Positions 54,597 through 64,000 of a DNA stretch of 64,000 nucleotides are shown here, one piece after another. The DNA lies in contig JAHYIO010000003.1 in assembly GCA_020543525.1 (NCBI GenBank), positions 1 to 64,000 on the forward strand, read 5' to 3'. Every line of letters begins with the position of its first letter. The first letter of the stretch is position 1. The notes beneath the pieces were generated by a model. The model was not told the origin of the DNA. It made no database searches and saw only the letters and a list, made by a program, of their open reading frames with translations. The DNA is from Coriolopsis trogii. Lineage: Eukaryota; Basidiomycota; Agaricomycetes; Polyporales; Polyporaceae. The translations under genes and the position numbers were made by a program.

Positions 54597-57500
54597 ATGT
54601 CTTCTCCGGATTCGAGGCGTGATCTCTCCAGCCCCGATCCTATTGCTCTCCCACACACTCCGTCACCTCGACGTGATCATGCTCGAGCCAGGTCGTCGCA
54701 AGCTCCCGCAGGTCGTCGCAATATCACAGAGGTCACTGACAGCCCAGACCCTATTGACTTGTTTGACGATCCCTCAGGCTCTCCGTTATCAGTAAGAGGT
54801 TGTGTTGCCAATGATAATGCATTCTCTATAGAGATCTAACACACTCAAATCCATAGACAATAATACTGAATCTTCCAACCCTACACCCACACATGCGCGT
54901 TGGCGTGAGTGGCGTGCGTCGGACTCGGACTCGTCGGACAGTCATTCCGATGAGTCGGATCCTGTTGACTCTCGTGCTACTTCACCCATATTCAGCTCAC
55001 CTCTTCCTGCTCGCCAGAGGCGGCGTCGTGCGATTATCGTTGATGATGATGAGGAGGAGGACAGTTTAGTCCATGCAATCATGCATCATACCCCTGTCAG
55101 GACGCACCAGGACTCAGATCCTCCCTCCGACGTGGTACCGGATGTTGCTCCACGGCAGTCTAGACGCATCGGTGTTGCTGCTGAGGACATGCCGAGGGAG
55201 TTGGCAGGCCCATCCCCAAACTCAGTGTCGTACGATGACGACAACAATATGCGCGGGGAGATAGACTTCTGGCAGGGGTCAATTACAGACAAGAATTTGC
55301 AAGACGAAAACGGCAAAAGCCCACGCAGCTCCATTTCCAGAAACGTTGAGTCCTCCGGGGAGGACTTAGAAAACGACGGTCCAGAAGATGCTCCGCCTCA
55401 TGATAAAGGGAAAGCTCGTGAGTTGTCCGCTCCGGAATACAGGAGCGCCGATGCTAGCCAGTATCCGTTGATTGGCCCCGACGCTCTCCCAATCCCAGCT
55501 CAAGCAAGCAATGATGCTCAAAGCAATGTTGCCGATATGCAGGCCACAGAGCCTTTGACAGTACCCAGCCTTCCCTCAGCCACATTTCCATACACCGCAT
55601 ATGGCGACATGACCTGTGTTGAACTTCCTATGCGTGACCAAATTTACCCTGCAGCCCTGCAATCTGCCGAAAAGAGGATGGCTGCAAAGATTGCTACGTC
55701 TTTCCACCATCCGACGGTGGAGGGGTACAGCTCTAGTGTTGTTGAGACCCTACTGACCGAGTTCATCCATCCGCGCTTGAAGGGAGAGGACCGTTATGGA
55801 AACCCTTACTTCATTGGGAGTTACTCTCAGTTGGCTGCTCTGCGGGAACGCACAGTCGACGACAACAAGAAGCAGTGAGCAGCCATCAATGATGATATGA
55901 GCCAGAGTGTCGTCTCACTGACTAACCTTTTCATCTCTGGTATACTAGAAACGATCAGGTAGTTCGTGAACAGCAAGACGGCAGCTACGACGAATCACAG
56001 GTTCGTTTGCCTTGGTTTGCAAGTTAGATGAGAAGCTCTGATGTTGGCACTATCCTTATAGCGTCAGAAAGCCGTAAAAGAGAAGCGCCTTCCGGATGGG
56101 ACGAGCCTGTTGACGTTCCAGGAGGTGCTCACAGCAGAGGTTAATGGCAAGACAAAGTCTTATCTTGTCACTCGGCTGGGGCCCAAACTCATCATCGTTG
56201 AAGTCAAGTCATTCACCTCTTTCACCGACGAGACTAAGAATACTCCGCACTTGAACCTTATCCTGTTTAAGGCACACTTGCAGAATTTCGCTGCCAGTCA
56301 ATTTCTCTTCGGTGAGAATGCACGTTTGCAGCGAGTCGCTAGCTTCGTGAGCGCAGGGCCTGTCTGGTCCTACTCAGATTTCAAGCGCACCGATCATCCT
56401 CTTCTTCATGAGATGAATCAACCAAACACACACGCACAGCACCTGAGATATGAAGAAGGGAATGCAGAGATGCACTGGACACCCAAAAAAGCAAGAAAGG
56501 CTATGCACAGTACAGACGGGCATGGCGCAGAAGAGCAGAGGCTTCCAGATAGCACTCCACGTGGTACGCTACTTGCTCACATATCATGAATTATTCTGAA
56601 GCTCCAGACATTTTGTAGCAGGCACTTCCGGCGTGAAACCCGTCAGTAAGGAGTTCCCTGACAGCCTTGACTACAGGGGCAAGGGGGTCGCGGTATGTCG
56701 AAGTATAACGCGGGTCGTTTTTTCTCATAAGAGCCTCAGCGGTTGGGGTAAGTAAGTATGTAAGCGGGCGCTTACCCATATATGGTATTAATTATGTCAT
56801 CTAGAGTAGAGAAGCCGAGCCGGGGAGTAAGTGCCGTTCAACCTCAAACTCTCTCCTCCGAGGCTCCTCCTCTCTCTCTTCCTGCACTCTCTCAGATTCC
56901 TTCGTCCTTCGTGTCCTATCACGAGGAACATACTAAACCAACCTTCCACGATCTCACCCGGCCCAGGGTGATGAGGAAGAAGAGGAGCACAAGGACGGCA
57001 ACCTGAACATCACGAACCTGCAAGGAGCAAGAACATCACGGTGAGAACAGCGAGGACAGCGAGGACAGCGAGAATGGCAAGGATGGCGAGGATGGTGAGG
57101 ATGGCGAGGATGGTGAGGGTAGCAAAAGTAAAGGTGAGACTTCCCGCTATCTATATCCTTCCGTTGCTCTTGTTCCCTCCCTCGCTCTCCCTCAGTGGCG
57201 CACACTCCATAGATCTGTCACTCTCCCGCCCTCATGGTTCTCTCTATTTTCCTTGCATGTGCGCTCTCTTCCTCACTAGTGCACCCCGTCCTTCCTCCCT
57301 TTTCTCGTTTGCTCGCTGTCTCTCTTGTTGTTGCCCTTATTCTAGCTACATACTGGAATATGTTTGATACCCAATCATAAGGCATGAGACCCTCGGTACA
57401 ACAAACCGTTGAGGGTAGATGCCAGGTTCAGTGCGGGCGCACAAGTTGCAATCCGTGGCACTCCCTACATTTCATTCTCATGGCAGTATTCAACTCTTAC

Positions 57501-58015
57501 ATCCATCTGTAGCTACATGTGACTTGGATGCTTATAACATAGGTGTCTGTGCGAGTGTGCTATCTATTTGAGCGTCTATCCGCATGGTCAATATTTTCAG
57601 GTCGACGTCTTGGCCTTGGGGTATGTATGGACCCCCTGTCGGGCGCTTAATTTCCGCGACCCCCTTGTACAGGGGTGTGTTCCCGCATCCGATGATAGCG
57701 GGAATCATTGACCGCTATGACGGACCGCCTCCTGGGGGTCGTGGCCCGTCAGGCCGTGCGAGTCGGATCAACCGCCGGAAGTTATCGGTTGGCTCAGGAG
57801 GAGTCCGTGGGAGGGACTTCCTCTATTTCTTAGAGCCTAATGGTGCGACCTACGAGGCATGCGATCGCATCATAGACCGCATGAGGGGATGGTATGCAAG
57901 TTCCAATACGGAAGTGTGTCACCCAGATTATCGTCTAAACTTGTATCCCGATCCGTTCGGTGGCGCGACCTGTCCCGGTATGTTGGTTATCGCGCACCAT
58001 TTGACTCCCGTCTGA
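54597..58015 (+). pseudogene. Unknown-family gene split by a hAT-type insertion
   Basis: Exons are 54,597-54,798, 54,857-55,874, 55,949-56,000, 56,062-56,563, then a last exon starting at 56,619. That exon is interrupted at 56,680 and resumes after 57,675 to TGA 58,015. Counting exons without the element and one target copy gives 2,175 bases, exactly 725 codons, with all phases matching. The protein has an acidic, serine-rich N-terminus (DSDSSDSHSDESD, DDDEEED), a middle segment MAAKIATSFHHPTVEGY..., and a compact domain TFQEVLTA...KSYLVTRLGPKLIIVEVKSF followed by LNLILFKAHLQNFAASQFLF. The IIVEVK strand resembles the E-x-K half of PD-(D/E)xK nucleases, but no matching Asp was identified, so this is only a suggestion. 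The C-terminus is Arg/Gly-rich with IIDRYDGPPPGG. With the insertion the frame enters the element and stops. Either the gene is dead or it makes a truncated product. Confidence 0.6.
56680..57667 (+). mobile_element. Non-autonomous hAT-type element, copy B
   Basis: This 988-bp element has the perfect 14-base terminal inverted repeat CAAGGGGGTCGCGG...CCGCGACCCCCTTG and an intact 8-bp target duplication TACAGGGG (56,672-56,679 and 57,668-57,675), the hAT hallmark. The words AAGCGCCCG (left) and GGGCGCTT (right) recur just inside both ends. It contains a frame MVLIMSSRVEKPSRG... at 56,782 with a GTAAGT donor, and a GAGGAT/GAGGAC-type minisatellite (about 57,052-57,120) that can encode a Glu/Asp/Gly repeat. 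No transposase is present, so it needs a helper elsewhere. It is the inverted sibling of 13,095-14,091 with only scattered differences, implying recent activity. It sits in a coding exon. Confidence 0.92.
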
Positions 58016-59240
58016 TGGGTGTTTCATAGCAAGCAAGCAAGAACAGATAGAGAGAGAGTTACAGCAGCGTCGACAGGCAGCCTCCAGGTCGTCCGCAACA
58101 TCTACCCACCACAACAATTCAGGATCAGGGTAGGAGTTGTATAGAACAATGTAGGCCTACGGTGCTGCGAACTGCAGTGAATCGAAGCTCGTTTTGGGGG
58201 GAAGGGGGAATGCGTCTAGTACAGAATGTAGTCGTTGAAGCTTGATCATCAGCAAAAATCCCCCGCCCTAATTAGGGCTTATTTAGATCTCAGCGTCACC
58301 TTATCGACCTATCGTTGCTGACAGCGCTGACTCGAAACTAACTCGCAACTCAACACTGACTGATTGATTCTGAGGTATACAAAATTTCTTCATGATCATC
58401 ACTACTCATTGCTACTAATGAAGCCGGCTATGTACTCGACCATATACGCTTGACTGTCGTTTCAGGAATGGCATCCATGCTCATGAGGGGGAAACGAGAT
58501 GGATAATTGAATGACTGAACAGCGTTAGAGTCTATTGCTCACTGCAGCTACGAGTAGAACTGCCTGAGAGGGGAGCGACAATTCTATCACATACCTCCTG
58601 TTACCACACAGCATGACAGTCCTGCGCGAAGGAGTATCCAACTAATGCCCGTACGTCGAGACCCCAGCGCCAGCCCAGTGACACAAAAAGCAGCCAGTGC
58701 CAGTGGAGAATGTGCTCAATGCTCACAGACTCGCTCGCCTGGCATGCGCATTTCAGCCTGTAGCGCATTGTAAGTATGGCAACGCACACGGACCTGGTGC
58801 AACAAAGCTGCCAGTCGCTGAGCCCAAAAGTCATGAGGGTGTACATGGTGTTGCCGGCGGAGGAGGTGACGAAGACGTGGTGTGTTGACCCGCTCAGCCG
58901 TGTACGCAGTGAGAATTGTATCCACGCCTGTGGTCGGAGAAGCGAAGGGGACAAGCCCGAGGGTGTAGCAGCGACAACTTACAAGACGTGCAGCGAGACA
59001 TGTGGCGTGAGAATGTCTGACTAAGCCCCACCGCTGACGTGTCCTCTCTGGCCTCGCATCTCCAACACTTTCTCTCGTTCACTCACCACCTTTGCCCGTA
59101 CACGATGCCCTCGCTCACGTCACATTACCTCTCTTTGCTTGCCCGACTTCCGACTGGTGCCCACTGACTTGTCAGTCACACTGGCCTCGTAAACGAGCAA
59201 GTGCACGGAGACCAGCTACCTTGAGGAGTCCTCACGCGAG
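58016..59240. other. 1.2-kb stretch without a recognised gene
   Basis: Sequence beyond the interrupted gene becomes AT-richer near 58,240-58,500 and holds only short frames with no recognised domain. Confidence 0.4.
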
Positions 59241-59254
59241 CTCAAGCGCACCAC

Positions 59255-59560
59255 TAGGGTATGTCCCGCATCATCACCGAGCTCTGCACGCGCAAACAGA
59301 CTAACAAACTTGAGATCAATTTGTCGCCGACGTCTAGGAATCTACCCCAGCGTGGTCTGCATAGTCTTGCGGACACCTACAAGGAGGTCGAGGGTGACGA
59401 TGCGGAAGGTGAGAGTAATGGCTCTGCTTTTCTCGCCATCTTTGACGCCCTCGTGGCACCTTTGACTCTAACAATAGGCAGACCATAGACGACACTATGG
59501 CCCTCGGCGTCGAGGTCAAGATGGTCACTCACATAGACATGTACGCTCGAAGGTTTGTGG
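59255..59560 (+). pseudogene. Decayed plasma-membrane H+-ATPase (Pma1-type) fragment
   Basis: Consecutive pieces match the cytosolic region of fungal Pma1 in order. LCTRKQTNKLEINL corresponds to the phosphorylation-site segment LC(S/T)DKTGTLTTNKL, with the DKTGT motif destroyed. GLHSLADTYKEVEGDDAEGE then SNGSAFLAIFD corresponds to the ALAVAYEEVEGDD...GNGF...LLSIFD segment. QTIDDTMALGVEVKMVT corresponds to QTIDDALALGVKVKMVTGDQ. A large internal part of the family's cytosolic domain is missing between them, and frames shift. The phosphorylated Asp is absent, so no activity is possible. It is the relic of a P-type proton pump gene or retrocopy. The identification rests on my memory of the family motifs. 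Confidence 0.6.
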
Positions 59561-60967
59561 TGTGGTTAGTCCTCTTCATCTACGCTCTCGTTCTACACAT
59601 CGTCTAATCTCCACGGCCCACAGTATTTCTATTGCTGTTCTGTATCACTTGACCCCACCCGATGGCGTCTTTGATCACTTCCCCCCACCCTGCATCTCAG
59701 CAAGGATATCAATTCCTCCTTGTGATGGCTGTACCTTCGGGAAGTGACCAGCGGCATTTGGTACGTCCACGCAACCATATTCTCTGACACAGGTATCGAT
59801 ACCAATCATTTTCTCTTTAGTGGTGTCTCGAATATCACGCTCGTCGTCATGCTCACTGTCTCGAATGAGACCAAGGTATGTGGGCATCATACTCATGGCT
59901 ACGTTGTGACCAGAGCTGACTTTGCGTATACTACACTCTTTCGAACATCTTCCTCTCGAGTAGGGCATGTTCCTAGGCTCTGATGTAGAGCCCTTGTCAC
60001 CTGCTCTACCATCAGCTAGCGGTTATCCGGTGAGTGGATGTGGGACACTACCTATTGTAGTATATACTTCTCCTGTAGTAGATAGCTGAATATATGCATG
60101 TTCACTTGATTTCTGACATACATGTAATGAGTGGAATATGACGAGCCCGACTGGGGCACCTAAATGACATCTAATGGTGCCCTTTATGCGGTCTAATCCC
60201 GCTTTTTAGAATGGATTTAACTTTTGAGAGATAATCACTCTTATCGATCTAAATCGCCGTTTTAGATCTACTTATGTATAGATTAGGTATCGTTAGGAAG
60301 GGGGATTTTCCCTGATGATATCACGTATAAACGCTTCGCAAATGTTCGCTCTACGTCACATCAATCTCAATTTAATGATACGGAAGGAAAGCGCAGCACG
60401 AACGGAATTGTCACCCCAAATACACCCCAGCAGCCGCGTAGCGCGTCATGGACTTGCGCAGGGACGGTCAGGTCCGTTTGTAGACTTCTGCCTCGGATTG
60501 GGCTTGTTTCTTGGGCGCGGGAGAGAGAGTCGTGTGTCAGAGGGCAGACGCAATACTCGTCAGGATGATGACTGAGGAGTACCTTTGGTACAGATTATCC
60601 AGGTAAGGCAACGTCAGCGTATGTTTGCGTTGAACGAATACAAAGAACCCATGCCTCGGATTGCCCGTCGCACCACATACGGCAATTATAATGTACGACA
60701 ACGACAGTGCCTGACTCATTGAAGATTTCATATACTGCATGGACAGGTGTGATCGAAATAGACTTGAATTTCAGGTAGCCTGAGTAGGTCGAGGGTAGCG
60801 ACTACCGCGAGAGATGTTTGCCTACAATGGTTCATCCCGCTCTCTGATGATGAACTCACGAAGGCACTTTGGTCTATCCCATCGTGACTCGAGCATGATG
60901 TCCTTGCAAGTAAGAAACGGGTAGAATGTACAGGACGTCATGCCAGGTATACCGTGAACCGCCACCA
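59561..60967. other. AT-richer stretch without a recognised gene
   Basis: Short frames only. At 60,150-60,300 the sequence is AT-rich with TCTAA/TTAGA words in both orientations. It may include further decayed Pma1 or 3' VPS11 flank. Confidence 0.35.
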
Positions 60968-63900
60968 TCACGCCGCCACGTCGTCCACCCGCGTCATGTT
61001 GAGAGTCCCACGGCTGAAGCCGGCCGCGAGCGCACTGAACCCGCCCTCGCGCACCTCGGAGAGGAAGAGGTCGTGCTGGTCAGCCAGGCGCTCGTTGTTG
61101 CGCCTGATCTCCCTTATCATACCATGTTCCCGCGCGCAGTTTGGACACTCCGTCTCGTTCTCCGCCACGCACCTGCACAGCACGACCAAGTCCAGTCAGC
61201 GACGATGACGAGTAGAAGTAAGGCGAGAATATGCACGAGACGTACCGTTGATGATAGCTGTGGTTGCACATGAAGTGCACCGCAGGGAGATCGAGGCCGC
61301 CTTGACACGACGAGCACTGTGTGACATGGAAGACGCGCGGATGATCAGGGTCAGAGAGCTCCTCGACCTGGCGAAGCTTCGCCGCCGTCTCCGTCCGGTA
61401 CGACGCAATAAGCTGCTGGTCCGTATCCACCTCCCGTCGAGCGGTGTCAATGCGCGCCATAAGCCATTCCTTGACGAGCCCAACGCTCGCGACCCCATTC
61501 CTGCTCAAGACCTGCACGACGCTCACCGGGGGCATGATCTTCTGCTCGTCAATTACCCTCAGGACGTCTGCCACATCCTGCCTGTGCTTCGCGAGCAGCG
61601 CCGGAGTGCTGGTCAAGAACCGCAGTACCAGTGGGTACAACTGGGGCCGCTCGGGACCATACTGCTGCAGGCGCCGAACAACCTCGGCGCTCGCGCCCTC
61701 GTCCCCAGCGCCGTCCTGGTGGCGATCGATGAAGAACCGCACGATATCCTCGTGCATGCCCATCCGCTCCCAGAGTAACACGAGCCCAGGCATGAAGCTA
61801 CGCGTCGAGCAGAGGATGAGCGCATGCGTCGGGTCGTACGGCAGATGGGCGTTCTGTAGTAACGCAAGCGCCTTCGCATTCCCGCTCGCGTCTGTCCCAG
61901 GTTGGGATAGGTACAGCTCAAAGAGCGTATTCCAAACTGCGACCTGGTCCCGCTTCTCTGCCTGCTCATCCGCCTCCGGGTCCTCCTCGATCGGGAGCGG
62001 ATCCGAGGCGTTCTCGACAGCCTGGCCCCAGCGCTTCCGCGCGACGGTCTCGAGGAAGCGCACGAAGTGGTCCGTATGGTCGACGAAGTGCGCAAAGTAG
62101 AGGCGGGGCGACGGACGCTTGATCGGAGCGGCACGAGACTTGGCCGGCTTTGTCGTCATCGGCGTACCCGGGGGCGACGTGGAGGTTCGCGAGACATCGT
62201 GGGCTACAGAGTCGCGACGTGCGGGATCGGATGGTCTGATTGTGCTTGGAACTGCGCTGAGTGGAGGCGCTGTCTCCGCTGGAGAAGGTAGCCCGGCGAC
62301 GGGCGCTCTGTTCAGAGCGAGGTATGACAGATAGGAAGCGCCACCAGGTTGTCTAGCAGGGACGGTCTCCTGCTCCTCCGGCTCAACGGTCAGAGGTGCG
62401 AGACTCGTGCAGATATCGATCAGGAGATCCGTTGTCTCTTCAGGGAGGTTGTCGAGCATTGCACGCCCATACCGCGCGAGGTTACTTTCCGCCTAGCATG
62501 TAGATGATCAGCGCAGCCCGATAGGGAGAGACGTAAGTGCATGGAAGACTACTCACAGCCTCCGTTCCGAGTCGCCTGAGATACATGAGCGCGTCCCTGT
62601 AGTTCCCGGCGTCCTCGATCTGTATGCGCAAATAGTCCTCGTGGCGCTCGTATTTCTTCGCCAAGTATGAAGCATGCTCGAAGTAGCCTGCCTGGCGGCA
62701 TACACGGATAGCAGTGTCGAGATCGAACGGAAGCTCGTCCTTCGCGCCTTCTCCTGTTGTACGCAACGATTCACGTTTGATGAAACTGTCGAGGCGAGCG
62801 ACGTCCTTGAGTTTCGTGTACGTGTTGAGGAGAAGTGTGGTGTGATCGGAGTTAGCCAGTCCAAGAGAGTGCAATTCCTGCAGATACGTCACAAGGTTGT
62901 GGATCCTTTGCGCGTCCAGAAACTACACAAACGTCAGGCGAACGTTCGTGATCCTGCAACTTGAGGTGGTCTTACCTTCCGAATGACATAACTAGGCTGC
63001 ACATAGCGAATTGTCTGGATATATTGCTGCATTGCTCCGTCATAGTTGCCCTTCGAGTACAAGTGATCTCCATACTGCTTGTGAATGTCGGCGATGTGAG
63101 ACTCGTCGAGCTTCTGGGTATCGGCGATGTTAAGAGCGACAAGGTATAGGCCTTTCCGGTAGAGCATGTCTAGTTTGGCTGATGTCGGCTTCTCCTCCAG
63201 ACACATTAACTGCATAGCGCTTTGAGTGAATGTACGCGGTATAAGACATGCTGGAATCTGACCTTGCCGTCATCGGAGAGTACGTAGAGCTTGCCCCATG
63301 CAGAAAAGACTTCGCGGACACTTTCTGTAAACGTTCCAGAGTGTGCAACAAACTTGTTCTCTGGGTCAAACACAGTCACTTTCGTGACATCGGACGCCGG
63401 GGGAGAAACGCTCTTCGCGACAAAGTTCCGCACTGTCGCTGACGCCGCGGTCGCGGAGGCAGTGAATGGAGGCGAGACAATGACAATGTAATTGCGATGT
63501 GTGTGTATCTTCGACTTAGGGCCTAGAGATGATTACCGCGTCAAGGATGGTTGTTAACAGAAGTCCGTAAAGCTCACCTTCATACGCATAGCAAGCTCCT
63601 CGACTTTCCGTACCACATAGATACAGAGCCTCATCCCGCGCCACGACCACCTCATGCGCTTTCCAGTCCATAGTCGAGCAGCCCAAACCCGCACCTATCT
63701 CATCCACGACAGCTGGTGTGCCGCCACTACCCTTGCCAGACGCCTGATAGCAGAGTACTCGGTTCGTGGTGACAATGAACAGATAGACATTGGGGCTCTC
63801 TTCCGTTGGCTCTCGGAAGCCAAGGCCAGTGATAGGCTCGGTAGGAGACTCATGGATGACGCGAGGCTTAGGGAGTGTGCTGAGAGAGCCAGACGTGGAG

Positions 63901-64000
63901 TATATTGACTGGTCGAGGTGACGATACAGGATGACAGTGCCGTCACCGAGGCCAATGGCTAAATAGGACAGTGTGGCGGAAAGAGCTATGGTGGACACCT
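60968..64000 (-). CDS. VPS11: Vps11/Pep5, HOPS/CORVET subunit (5' end outside the window)
   Basis: The window edge cuts the gene near its start. The first visible exon (63,516-64,000) has STIALSATLSYLAIGLGDGT then VILYRHLDQ, the beta-propeller opening of Vps11. Later exons carry the hallmark YGDHLYSKGNYDGAMQQYIQ then TI..VQPSYVIRK, FLDAQRIHN (split by an intron) and SDHTTLLLNTYTKLKDVARL, followed by an alpha-solenoid. The end is a RING-H2 domain: CSSC..., CNHSYHQR-C with an intron in the middle (about 61,175-61,247), then CPNC, and a basic tail to the stop at 60,968. Vps11 is the central scaffold of the HOPS and CORVET tethers for vacuole and endosome fusion. All seen motifs are intact. A Thr/Pro-rich insertion with PPGTPMTTKPAKSRAAPIKR in the solenoid is a variable linker. 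Confidence 0.93.

Overview
The window is the end of a fungal chromosome. It opens with a CCCTAA telomere array read inward from base 1. The genes have short GT-AG introns of about 45-80 bases. The recognisable families (bHLH factor, F-box, BTB, DHA1 transporter, Smc1, Vps11, BuGZ/ZNF207-like protein, basidiomycete-type Copia and hAT elements) point to a basidiomycete of the Agaricomycetes. A polypore-like species is a guess from gene style, not a demonstrated assignment. No rRNA gene, complete tRNA gene or CRISPR array was seen.

Layout: 1-2,100 is telomere, a G-depleted subtelomeric strip, a 3' fragment resembling a telomere-linked helicase tail, and a ~176-bp tandem repeat. 2,095-6,420 is a Copia LTR retrotransposon cut off before its reverse transcriptase and lying next to the tail of an HNH-type gene. 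6,800-20,500 is gene-poor, with a clear bHLH gene (10,521-12,012), one hAT-type non-autonomous element (copy A), a weakly supported gene region and an F-box gene. 20,800-37,600 is the accessory core: three hotdog thioesterase genes plus one remnant, interleaved with five members of an unrecognised family that I call GFYA (motifs GFYA, AYMSQxAKDxIPEA and PxWW), two short inverted-repeat elements and a 12-TM drug:H+ antiporter. 38,700-51,800 is conserved: BuGZ-like zinc finger, alpha/beta hydrolase, BTB protein, a small unknown and cohesin Smc1. 52,700-60,900 turns accessory again: a sixth GFYA gene, an unknown 724-codon gene split by hAT copy B, and a decayed H+-ATPase fragment. The window closes inside VPS11.

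How it fits together: the housekeeping block (mitosis and cohesion through BuGZ and Smc1, vacuolar fusion through Vps11) is flanked by fast-changing sequence where gene pairs are copied, inverted and broken. The repeated neighbourhood of hotdog thioesterase plus GFYA is the most unusual organisation here. At least one such block (33-37.6 kb) has been duplicated in tandem and is decaying. The best-defined single event is insertion of a 988-bp hAT-type element with an 8-bp target duplication into a coding exon at 56,680. Removing the element and one target copy restores an open frame exactly.
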